From NCBI GenBank assembly GCA_018333405.1, contig JAGXSR010000128.1, positions 1 through 5,236 of the forward strand: a DNA stretch of 5,236 nt. Reading direction: 5' to 3'. The stretch comes from Dethiobacter sp. (lineage in GTDB: Bacteria > Bacillota > Dethiobacteria > DTU022). Each line of letters starts with the position of its first letter. Position 1 is the stretch's first letter. The notes under the pieces are model-generated. The model made no database searches, was not told the DNA's origin, and saw only the letters and a program-made list of their open reading frames with translations. A program made the translations under genes and the position numbers. This document shows, piece by piece, positions 1 to 5,236 of this stretch.

Positions 1-2
1 TG

Positions 3-86
3 TATAATATCACCTTCCGCGCAGCGATCGCTAAACAGGCCGACGCCGTCTTTTTTGTACGCAAGGTAACGCCGCTTAGCCTATAG
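3..86 (+). CDS. C-terminal end of an unidentified gene (partial, tentative)
   Basis: An open frame enters from the left edge and ends at a TAG at 84-86, giving 27 residues that finish in a mixed hydrophobic and basic tail (FFVRKVTPLSL). The composition is compatible with a real protein end, but I do not recognise the family and no motif is visible. The opposite strand is also open here and reads plausibly (YLAYKKDGVGLFSDRC), but it has no standard start codon after its upstream stop, so the forward reading is preferred weakly. Positions 3-8 also spell TATAAT, so this could instead be non-coding. It has no evident link to the toxin-antitoxin pair, which has its own promoter. Confidence 0.3.
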   Translation, partial: YNITFRAAIAKQADAVFFVRKVTPLSL

Positions 87-120
87 CTTATCTGGCTCTC
101 AAGTCCTGTAACACAGGGAA

Positions 121-151
121 GCATTGCCGGTTTATGGGTGGCCGGCATTGC
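121..151. repeat. Imperfect inverted repeat ahead of mntA (possible operator or terminator)
   Basis: The arms GCATTGCCGG (121-130) and CCGGCATTGC (142-151) form a 10-bp stem with a single T-T mismatch, around an 11-nt loop. The right arm overlaps the -35 box of the mntA promoter at 148-153. This position suits an operator through which a regulator, possibly the toxin-antitoxin complex itself, could block RNA polymerase. It could also be a weak terminator for the gene on the left, since a T-rich stretch (tgctgtttctt) follows a few bases later, but there is no clean T-run. The arms also form an 8-bp direct repeat, GCATTGCC at 121 and 145. Confidence 0.5.
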
Positions 152-176
152 CTGGTGCTGTTTCTTGGTATATAAT
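148..176 (+). promoter_or_regulatory. Sigma-70-type promoter of the mntA-hepT operon
   Basis: The -35 box TTGCCT (148-153, 4 of 6 to TTGACA) is separated by exactly 17 bp from a perfect -10 box TATAAT (171-176). Transcription would start near 183, leaving an untranslated leader of about 27 nt before the ATG at 210. This position rules out the in-frame ATG at 138 as the start of mntA for transcripts from this promoter. Confidence 0.65.
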
Positions 177-209
177 GTTAATACTTTAGCGAATAAGGTT
201 GTGGGGATA

Positions 210-638
210 ATGACCGGTATTATATTACCTGACCAAAAGAAACTGGAAGATATTTTTGAAAAGTATAATTTGCCGGCTGTATATCTGTTTGGGTCCCGCG
301 TCGGCGGTACAGCGACCTCCGGCAGTGATTATGATTTTGGTATTTTGCTGAACGAAGCAGCGGATTTTGAAGAAGCTGCGCTTTTTGAGATGAATGTCGC
401 CGAAGAATTATCTGGAGTCTTGGAGCAGAAAGCGGATATTGTTATCTTAAACTCCGCTTCTATTGAATTGAAATTTCTTATCATTAAGCGGGGCATATTG
501 ATTTACTCCGGCAATGATGATCAGCGGACTGATTTTGAAGATATGACCATCAGAGACTACCTTGATTTTAAGCCTGTTCTTGATACTTATCGCAAAGAAG
601 TGCGGGAATCCATAAAAGGTGGTGGTTTTTATGGTTAA
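210..638 (+). CDS. mntA: MNT-domain nucleotidyltransferase, antitoxin of a HepT/MntA type VII toxin-antitoxin pair
   Basis: The product is a 142-residue cytoplasmic minimal nucleotidyltransferase. In the family, MntA transfers AMP from ATP to a tyrosine of its HepT partner and so silences the toxin. The signature G-S-X10-D-X-D is intact: G28-S29, D40 and D42. A likely third acidic residue is D76 in KADIVIL. The C-terminal stretch with IRDYLDFKP (about residues 114-122) is typical of the group, and the length is normal. The ATG at 210 is chosen because the frame extension to 138 would begin upstream of the predicted transcription start and adds a non-family N-terminus. The binding site is modest (AAGG at 195-198, or GGGG at 203-206), and an in-frame GTG at 201 is an alternative start. 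The last 8 bp overlap the toxin gene, which favours coupled translation. Sampled lines have about 40-43% GC, lower than the SNF2 gene. Confidence 0.9.
   Translation: MTGIILPDQKKLEDIFEKYNLPAVYLFGSRVGGTATSGSDYDFGILLNEAADFEEAALFEMNVAEELSGVLEQKADIVILNSASIELKFLIIKRGILIYSGNDDQRTDFEDMTIRDYLDFKPVLDTYRKEVRESIKGGGFYG
615..622 (+). promoter_or_regulatory. Ribosome binding site of hepT
   Basis: AAAGGTGG lies inside the end of mntA, 8 nt before the ATG at 631. It decides for that ATG over the in-frame GTG codons at 619 and 622, which lie within the site itself. Confidence 0.6.
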
Positions 639-1089
639 TGAAGAACTGTTGGATGAGCGCCTGAGTCAAATCAGAACTGCAGTATTAAGGCTTAGCAGAA
701 TGAAAGCTTTCTCCCGGGAGGATTTTCTCGCCAATCCGGACAACTTTGCCATAGCCGAACATCATCTAAGAAGGTCGTTGGAAGCTTTATTTGATATAGG
801 CAGGCATATTATCGCCAAAAAGGGCTATGGTAAACCGGAAAACTATAAGCAAATAATAGAAAAATTAGGACAGTATAAAGTGATCAGTCCTGACTTTGCA
901 CATAAGATTCAAGGTATGGCCGGTTATCGCAATAGACTGGTTCATGGATACGTAGCGGTTAGCCCCGAAGAGATATACAGTATAATAGAAAACAGGCTGG
1001 ATAATTTCCAGGAATTCTGCACGGTTATTGCCGGCTATATTGAAGAGAATCTTGTGGAGAACGGAAGGAAAAACAGGCCTTATGAATAA
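631..1089 (+). CDS. hepT: HEPN-domain (DUF86/HepT-like) ribonuclease toxin
   Basis: The product is a 152-residue, mostly helical cytoplasmic protein. HepT toxins are HEPN ribonucleases; a characterised relative trims tRNA 3' ends. The motif R-X4-H-X-Y is intact as R100, H105 and Y107 in YRNRLVHGY: R and H form the RNase site, and the Tyr is the residue AMPylated by MntA in studied homologues. N-terminal helices such as LDERLSQIRTAVLRL and the AEHHLRRSLEALFDIG segment (about residues 42-57) match the usual DUF86 layout, which normally dimerises. The ATG at 631 overlaps the mntA stop (ATGGTTAA) by 8 bp, so toxin translation probably depends on antitoxin translation. Antitoxin-first order also gives antitoxin protein before toxin. 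No truncation is seen. One sampled line (841-900) has about 30% GC, clearly below the downstream gene. Confidence 0.9.
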   Translation: MVNEELLDERLSQIRTAVLRLSRMKAFSREDFLANPDNFAIAEHHLRRSLEALFDIGRHIIAKKGYGKPENYKQIIEKLGQYKVISPDFAHKIQGMAGYRNRLVHGYVAVSPEEIYSIIENRLDNFQEFCTVIAGYIEENLVENGRKNRPYE

Positions 1090-1114
1090 TAGAGATAGAT
1101 AAGCTTGTAAGTTT

Positions 1115-1121
1115 AGAGGAG
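1115..1121 (+). promoter_or_regulatory. Ribosome binding site with ambiguous target before the SNF2 gene
   Basis: AGAGGAG is the strongest Shine-Dalgarno-like site in the hepT-SNF2 gap. It is only 3 nt from the in-frame TTG at 1125 but an ideal 7 nt from a GTG at 1129, which is in another frame and opens a 19-codon reading frame ending at 1186-1188. The true SNF2 start is therefore not settled by this site. Confidence 0.5.
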
Positions 1122-1124
1122 CAG

Positions 1125-4100
1125 TTGCGTGAATATTTACAGCGGGGAAAGCATAGGCAGGCCGAAGATATTCCGGCAAAGATGCTGACGGTGGACGGGA
1201 AAAGGCAGATGGTAAGAATAAACAAAACAGCGACCAGCCCGGCATTGGGCGCCGAAAAAGAGAAAGGGAAACAGAAATTTGCCCAAACATCATGGGGCAG
1301 CGCATGGCTGAACGCGCTGCGGCAGTTCGATTACAGCAACCGCCTGCCCAGGGGCAGAAGCTATGCGCGTGGAGGCAGGGTTAAAGATCTAAAGATTCGT
1401 GATGGCATATTGGAGGCGCGGGTAAAGGGACAGCGTAGATCTGCGTATAAAATTTACCTGAGGCTTATGCCGTTTACTGCGGCGCAGCTGGAAACCATAA
1501 ACAGGGTAATAGGCGAAAACCCGGCGTTTGCCGCTGAACTGGCGGTGGGTAAGCTGCCGGCAGATTTGGCGTCTGTTTTTGAGAGCCAGGGGATTCAACT
1601 GTTCCCCGGCTCATGGGACGAGGTGGACGCAGACTGTTCCTGCCCTGACTGGGCTAATCCCTGCAAGCATTTGGCGGCAGTCTTCTATGTTCTGGCGCAG
1701 GAGATAGATGTCGATCCGTTCATTCTGTTCAGCCTGCGGGGGCTGTCAAAAGAGGAGCTGATGGGCGCCGCCGGATTTGCCGGCGAGGTGGAGCGGGAAG
1801 ACAGGTTTGTTCCGCTGACGGAAGTGGCTTTGCCGCCGGATGAGGCCTTTGAGTTCAGCCTGGCCGGTTTGGATAAGAAAGCAAGCGGGGCGATCTTTTC
1901 CCTGCTTGCCGATAAGCCGCTTTTTTACAGAGGCGAGAATTTTAAAAAACTGTTAGTGAAGGCCTATAAAAACGTGGCGGCAGCCGTGGAAGAGCTTGAA
2001 GTTGTTGAGAGCGGCGCGACTTTGCGGCCGGCCGGCATACGCATTCTTTATCATGGCGAGGGACAGCCCCTTTTTACAGCGGCAGCTTTTGTCTGGCCGG
2101 ATCAGATCCCGCCCTTTGGCGCGGACGACAAAGCGGCGATGATGAGTGTTCCGGTGCTGGAAAAAGGAAAATACAGGGTGCGGCGATTCCGCGGCATAAA
2201 GACCGGGGCGCCTGCTTTGCTGAAAATGTTTCTTGAGATGCCTTTGTTGCTTGACGGTTCCCCTGAGATAAAATTTTTGAGCGCCGCCGCTTCTGTGGCG
2301 CTGGCGCTGGCGCGGGCCTCTGCTTTTGTGCCGGAAGCCGTTCATCTGAAAACAGGCCATTTTTATATTTCTTACAGGCCGCTTTCGCATGATGCCGATG
2401 TTTTGGCGCTTATTGATCTGCTGACCAAGCTGATGCCGCCCGAGTTAATTTTTTTCCGCAAAAATAAAACGGTCATGCCGGGCAGGCAAGGTGTGGAAGA
2501 AATATTGTCGCTTTATCTGGCGCACATTGTGCGGGAATACGGCAATATTGAACCGGACGACAAGCTGTGCCTCTCCTTTTTCAGGATGGCCGACTACCGT
2601 CCGGAGAAGTTCGAAGAGAAGAAGACGGGTAAAGCGGTTGCAGACTGGCTGGGAAGCCTGTCGGGGTTTACCGGCCGCTTCGGTCCGCTGGTGCGTATTG
2701 AGCTGCCGGTCGGGCGTCAGAAAAAGTTCAGATTCTTTCTTGATGTGGCAGACAGGGAAGACCCTCTTGCGCCGCCGCTGCCTTTGGCCGATCTGTTCGC
2801 CGGCGCGGACGCTTTTTGCCGTCCGGCGGGAGAAGTGCTGGCCATGGTCGCCAGACAAGTCGCCGCTGCTGCCGGGTATTGTCCCGAGCTGAAGGAAATG
2901 CTCGCCAATAAGGGGGAGCGGGCGCTTGCTATGGGAACGGACGAGGTGTCGCGGTTTTTGGGCGAGGGCAAAGAAGTGCTGGCGATGCTAGGCATCAGGA
3001 TGCTGCTGCCCAAAGAGCTGCGCTCCGTTGTTGCGCCTAAGCTTGTTTTATCCGCCAGGAGCAAAGGGAAACACGTTACCTATCTTTCAGTTGCCGAGAT
3101 GGTTGCTTTTGACTGGGAAGTGTCGCTGGGGGAGATGCGTCTGAGCGGAGAGGAGTTTAAAAAACTGGCTATAGGTGCGTCAGGAATTGTGTATTACCGC
3201 GACAGCTATCTTTTGCTGCAGCCGGATGATGTAGACCGAATTTTGACACATCTGAAAAAGCCTCTGCCCAAGCTCGGGCCGACCCAACTGCTGCGTGCCG
3301 GCTTGACGGGAGAGGCGGGCGATGTCAGGTTTGAGCATGATGCTGTTTTGGCAAAGCTTCTGGCTGATCTGCATACGGAGATAAATGTGCCTGTACCGGC
3401 GGGATTGCAGGCCAAACTTCGCCCGTATCAGGAACGGGGCCTGCGCTGGTTGTACGGCAATTATGACAGAGGGCTGGGCAGCTGCCTGGCTGATGATATG
3501 GGTCTGGGCAAAACAGTACAGGTGATTGCGCTAATTCTAAAGCTCAAAGAAGAAGGGAAGCTGCACAGGCCGGCGCTGGTAGTCTGCCCCACCACGCTGC
3601 TTGGCAACTGGGAGAAAGAATGCGCCCGTTTTGCGCCGTCGCTGAAGGTAGCTGTCTGTCACGGTCCGGACAGGGAGGCGCAGGCAACAGGGACAGATGT
3701 GATTATTACCAGTTACGGCGTAGCGCGCAACGACAAGGAGTTGCTGTCAAAAAAGCGTTGGAGCCTTTTGGTGATTGATGAAGCACAGAATGTGAAAAAT
3801 GCCGACAGCGCCCAGGCATTGGCGGTAAAATCGCTCCGGGCCGACGGGTATGTGGCCATGAGCGGCACACCTGTGGAAAACAGGCTCGATGAACTGTGGA
3901 GTATATTTAATTTTATCCTGCCCGGGTTCTTAGGAACAAGAAAAGAGTTTGGACAGCGTTTTGCCGTACCGGTTGAGAAGTACAGAGATCTGGATAGAGC
4001 CAGATTGTTGCGCAAAGCCATAGCGCCCTTTATTTTACGCAGGATGAAATCCGACAAAACCGTGGTTTCAGATTTACCGGAGAAAATAATCAAGAACGAA

Positions 4101-4811
4101 TACTGCCGTCTGACGGCGCAGCAGGCCGCGCTCTACCACGAGGTGCTGGAGCGGGAAATAAAAAAGATCAGCGACAGCGACGGGATGGCCAGAAGAGGGT
4201 TGGTTTTCAGCCTGATGACAGCGCTGAAACAAATCTGCAATCATCCTGTCCATTTCGCAAAAAAAGGGCTGCCTGAACCGCATTATTCCGGCAAAGCGGA
4301 GATGGCGCTGGCCTTGCTGCGGCAGATAGCTCAACAAAATGAGAAAACGCTGATTTTCACCCAGTACAAAGAAATGGGCGAACTGCTGGTACAGATGCTG
4401 GAAAGCAAGCTTGCTATGCCGGTCAGCTTTTTTCACGGCAGTTTGCAAAGAAAAGCGCGGGAAAAGCTGGTCGAAGCGTTTCAGCACGATCCGGACTGCC
4501 GGTTGATGGTGGTTTCCCTGAAGGCCGGCGGCACAGGCCTGAATCTGACTGCGGCGACCCATGTGATCCACTATGATTTATGGTGGAACCCGGCAGTGGA
4601 AGACCAGGCCACAGACAGAGCATACCGCCTCGGACAGAGACAGAATGTTGCCGTACACAGATTTGTTACGCTCGGCACGTTGGAGGAAAAAATCAATACC
4701 ATGTTGGAGGCAAAAAAAGAACTGGCGGATCTGACAGTATCAGCCGGGGAAATATGGCTGAGCGAAATGTCCGATAGTGAACTGCGTGAAATATTCAAGC
4801 TCTCCATATAA
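1125..4811 (+). CDS. SWIM zinc finger / SNF2-family DNA-dependent ATPase (helicase-like)
   Basis: The product is a cytoplasmic ATPase of 1228 residues if the TTG at 1125 is the start. An N-terminal region resembling other SWIM-SNF2 proteins begins near residue 51 (FAQTSWGSAWLNAL, then NRLPRGRSYARGG). A SWIM zinc finger follows: C171-X-C173-X6-C180-X-H182. A long middle region is poorly recognisable, except that about 600-715 (with FDWEVSLGEMRLSGEEF) resembles the bacterial SNF2-associated domain DUF3670. The motor is complete: LRPYQ at 765; motif I GLGKT 793-797; motif Ia with P822-T823-T824; DEAQ 885-888; SGTPVENR 913-920; ICNHP 1037-1041; a C-terminal RecA lobe about 1055-1175 with AGGTGLN 1134-1140; and motif VI with R1165 and R1168. 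No nuclease or methylase domain is visible. Start alternatives are ATG 1182 (1209 aa) and ATG 1209 (1200 aa); homology before residue 50 is not evident, so a later start is likely. Its role (repair, transcription recycling or defence) is unknown. It lies 35 bp after hepT, so co-transcription is possible. Confidence 0.92.
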   Translation: MREYLQRGKHRQAEDIPAKMLTVDGKRQMVRINKTATSPALGAEKEKGKQKFAQTSWGSAWLNALRQFDYSNRLPRGRSYARGGRVKDLKIRDGILEARVKGQRRSAYKIYLRLMPFTAAQLETINRVIGENPAFAAELAVGKLPADLASVFESQGIQLFPGSWDEVDADCSCPDWANPCKHLAAVFYVLAQEIDVDPFILFSLRGLSKEELMGAAGFAGEVEREDRFVPLTEVALPPDEAFEFSLAGLDKKASGAIFSLLADKPLFYRGENFKKLLVKAYKNVAAAVEELEVVESGATLRPAGIRILYHGEGQPLFTAAAFVWPDQIPPFGADDKAAMMSVPVLEKGKYRVRRFRGIKTGAPALLKMFLEMPLLLDGSPEIKFLSAAASVALALARASAFVPEAVHLKTGHFYISYRPLSHDADVLALIDLLTKLMPPELIFFRKNKTVMPGRQGVEEILSLYLAHIVREYGNIEPDDKLCLSFFRMADYRPEKFEEKKTGKAVADWLGSLSGFTGRFGPLVRIELPVGRQKKFRFFLDVADREDPLAPPLPLADLFAGADAFCRPAGEVLAMVARQVAAAAGYCPELKEMLANKGERALAMGTDEVSRFLGEGKEVLAMLGIRMLLPKELRSVVAPKLVLSARSKGKHVTYLSVAEMVAFDWEVSLGEMRLSGEEFKKLAIGASGIVYYRDSYLLLQPDDVDRILTHLKKPLPKLGPTQLLRAGLTGEAGDVRFEHDAVLAKLLADLHTEINVPVPAGLQAKLRPYQERGLRWLYGNYDRGLGSCLADDMGLGKTVQVIALILKLKEEGKLHRPALVVCPTTLLGNWEKECARFAPSLKVAVCHGPDREAQATGTDVIITSYGVARNDKELLSKKRWSLLVIDEAQNVKNADSAQALAVKSLRADGYVAMSGTPVENRLDELWSIFNFILPGFLGTRKEFGQRFAVPVEKYRDLDRARLLRKAIAPFILRRMKSDKTVVSDLPEKIIKNEYCRLTAQQAALYHEVLEREIKKISDSDGMARRGLVFSLMTALKQICNHPVHFAKKGLPEPHYSGKAEMALALLRQIAQQNEKTLIFTQYKEMGELLVQMLESKLAMPVSFFHGSLQRKAREKLVEAFQHDPDCRLMVVSLKAGGTGLNLTAATHVIHYDLWWNPAVEDQATDRAYRLGQRQNVAVHRFVTLGTLEEKINTMLEAKKELADLTVSAGEIWLSEMSDSELREIFKLSI

Positions 4812-4812
4812 G

Positions 4813-4853
4813 CATCCGGCTATTTGGGCGCGGAGATGCCCTTTTGCCGGGTG
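4813..4853 (+). terminator. Nested stem-loop just after the SNF2 stop (possible transcript end)
   Basis: The outer arms CATCCGGC (4813-4820) and GCCGGGTG (4846-4853) pair over 8 bp with one G-T wobble. Inside them GGGC (4826-4829) pairs with GCCC (4838-4841), followed by TTTT. The structure starts one base after the TAA. It lacks a long T-run after the outer stem, so intrinsic termination would be weak; it may instead stabilise the 3' end of the mRNA. Confidence 0.35.
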
Positions 4854-5056
4854 GCCAAGATTTTGGGTTATGTGGTGTGGGCCTTGATCTGGACAAGCTG
4901 CCGGTCATTACCCGTTATGTGGATTAGCCTCTTGAAGAGGGTATGGTTTTCGCTTTGGAGCCGAAGTTTGTTTTTCCAGGGCTGGGTGTGGTTAGCATAG
5001 AAGATGCCTTCCTGGTGGCAACAGGTGGACTTTAACCGCTTGCCACATACGAATAG
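4850..5056 (+). pseudogene. Decayed C-terminal remnant of an M24 metallopeptidase (Xaa-Pro dipeptidase-like)
   Basis: Reading frame 2 gives the typical end of an M24 'pita-bread' peptidase: GVGLDLDKLPVI, then PLEEGMVFALEPKFVFPG and VVSIEDAFLVATGG. In intact family members these segments carry metal ligands: a His in a GHGVGL-like motif, a Glu in ALEPK and a Glu in GIED. Here both Glu residues persist, but the His position reads Cys (codon 4871-4873). In-frame stops occur at 4925-4927 and 5033-5035; reading through them, the frame ends naturally at TAG 5054-5056. Everything N-terminal of the His motif, including the Asp ligands, is absent, and SNF2 coding sequence sits directly upstream. It therefore looks like a relic left when the neighbouring DNA was rearranged or inserted. 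It cannot make an active enzyme. Confidence 0.8.
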
Positions 5057-5143
5057 AGACCGCCTCCGCTTTCCTAAAAATTGCTCAGATGCCCGGACGG
5101 TTACGCTTGCCCCCTTTTTCTACCACAAATGGACAAAAGATGC

Positions 5144-5172
5144 TTGACTTTTTTCGTGGGGGGGTATATGAT
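5144..5172 (+). promoter_or_regulatory. Near-consensus promoter for a gene beyond the right edge
   Basis: TTGACT (5144-5149, 5 of 6) is followed after 17 bp by TATGAT (5167-5172, 5 of 6). The spacer carries seven consecutive G residues (5158-5164). Transcription would begin around 5179, leaving a leader of roughly 60 nt before the likely start codon just outside the window. The 87 bp between the peptidase relic and this promoter show nothing I can identify. Confidence 0.75.
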
Positions 5173-5189
5173 ACCTGACTTTGGTATCA
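5158..5189 (+). promoter_or_regulatory. Candidate operator: G7 tract plus perfect inverted repeat over the -10 box
   Basis: A G7 tract runs directly into TATATGATACC. The perfect inverted repeat TGATACC (5169-5175), N7, GGTATCA (5183-5189) covers the end of the -10 box and the expected start site. A run of G or C flanked by TATA/ATAC-type sequence is characteristic of operators of the CsoR/RcnR/FrmR repressor family, which sense copper, nickel/cobalt, formaldehyde or sulfur species. That assignment is inference from resemblance. The separate 7-7-7 palindrome could also bind an unrelated dimeric repressor. Confidence 0.5.
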
Positions 5190-5223
5190 GACATTCAAAA
5201 ATGGTGCAAACTTTGTCATAATT

Positions 5224-5230
5224 AGGAAGG
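5224..5230 (+). promoter_or_regulatory. Ribosome binding site of the next, unseen gene
   Basis: AGGAAGG lies 6 nt from the right edge of the window. With usual spacing of 6-9 nt, the start codon falls at about 5237-5240, just outside. It implies that the promoter at 5144-5172 drives a protein-coding gene rightwards. Confidence 0.6.
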
Positions 5231-5236
5231 TCGACT

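Noticed and set aside
104..118. Small hairpin CCTGT-aac-ACAGG as a terminator of the left-edge gene
   Set aside because: The stem is only 5 bp (6 with a wobble) and is followed by GGAAGC rather than a T-run.
138..209. Longer mntA reading frame starting at ATG 138
   Set aside because: The ATG lies in the loop of the inverted repeat and upstream of the predicted -10 box at 171-176, has no good ribosome binding site, and the added 24 residues are not typical of MNT antitoxins.
2491..2892. A 133-codon forward frame inside the SNF2 gene
   Set aside because: It is an out-of-frame shadow, rich in Arg, Trp and Cys, fully inside a well-supported coding sequence.
865..4807. Many open frames of 64-165 codons on the reverse strand, opposite hepT and the SNF2 gene
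   Set aside because: They are rich in residues expected from antisense reading of GC-rich codons, show no domains, overlap each other and lie opposite genes with full motif support.
1125..4811. Identification of the SNF2 protein as RapA/HepA or as the helicase of a DISARM system
   Set aside because: The N-terminal SWIM finger and DUF3670-like region differ from RapA, and no methyltransferase or other DISARM partner is visible in the window.
4928..4940. Palindrome CCTCT-tga-AGAGG as a regulatory site
   Set aside because: It falls in the conserved PLEEG segment of the peptidase relic and is explained by the codons for Pro-Leu-Glu-Glu.
1..5236. CRISPR array, tRNA or rRNA gene, insertion sequence or attachment site
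   Set aside because: I saw no spaced direct repeats, no cloverleaf-like sequence, no transposase coding and no paired terminal repeats with target duplications.

Overview
The window looks like chromosomal DNA from a low-to-mid GC Gram-positive-type anaerobe. A member of the Firmicutes, possibly of the Sporomusa/Pelosinus kind, is my guess from the gene types, the AGGAGG-like ribosome binding sites and the codon use. No rRNA or other taxonomic marker is present, so this is inference only.

Layout. (1) Positions 1-209 hold a short open end of an unidentified gene (stop at 84-86), then an imperfect inverted repeat whose right arm overlaps the -35 box of a good sigma-70-type promoter (TTGCCT, 17 bp, TATAAT). 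(2) Positions 210-1089 hold a complete type VII toxin-antitoxin pair: an MNT-domain nucleotidyltransferase antitoxin (MntA-like) overlapping by 8 bp a HEPN/DUF86 ribonuclease toxin (HepT-like). Catalytic and target motifs are intact in both. (3) After a 35-bp gap, positions 1125-4811 (start uncertain) encode a large SWIM zinc finger / SNF2-family ATPase of about 1200 residues on the same strand. (4) Positions 4812-5056 hold a nested stem-loop and the decayed C-terminus of an M24 (Xaa-Pro dipeptidase-like) metallopeptidase with two in-frame stops and a lost metal ligand. (5) Positions 5144-5230 hold a near-consensus promoter with a G7 tract in its spacer, a perfect 7-bp inverted repeat over the -10 box, and a ribosome binding site for a gene that starts just past the right edge.

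How the parts relate. MntA is expected to inactivate HepT by transferring AMP to the tyrosine of its R-X4-H-X-Y motif. The SNF2 protein should be a DNA-dependent ATPase; its substrate is unknown. The same orientation and tight spacing suggest the three genes may be co-transcribed. However, hand counts on single lines give about 30-43% GC for the toxin-antitoxin pair against about 55-68% for the SNF2 gene, so the pair may have inserted separately. I did not find a clearly new system. The most interesting points are the toxin-antitoxin/SNF2 linkage, the repeat-embedded promoter, the unusual start region of the SNF2 gene, and the likely metal- or aldehyde-responsive promoter at the right edge.
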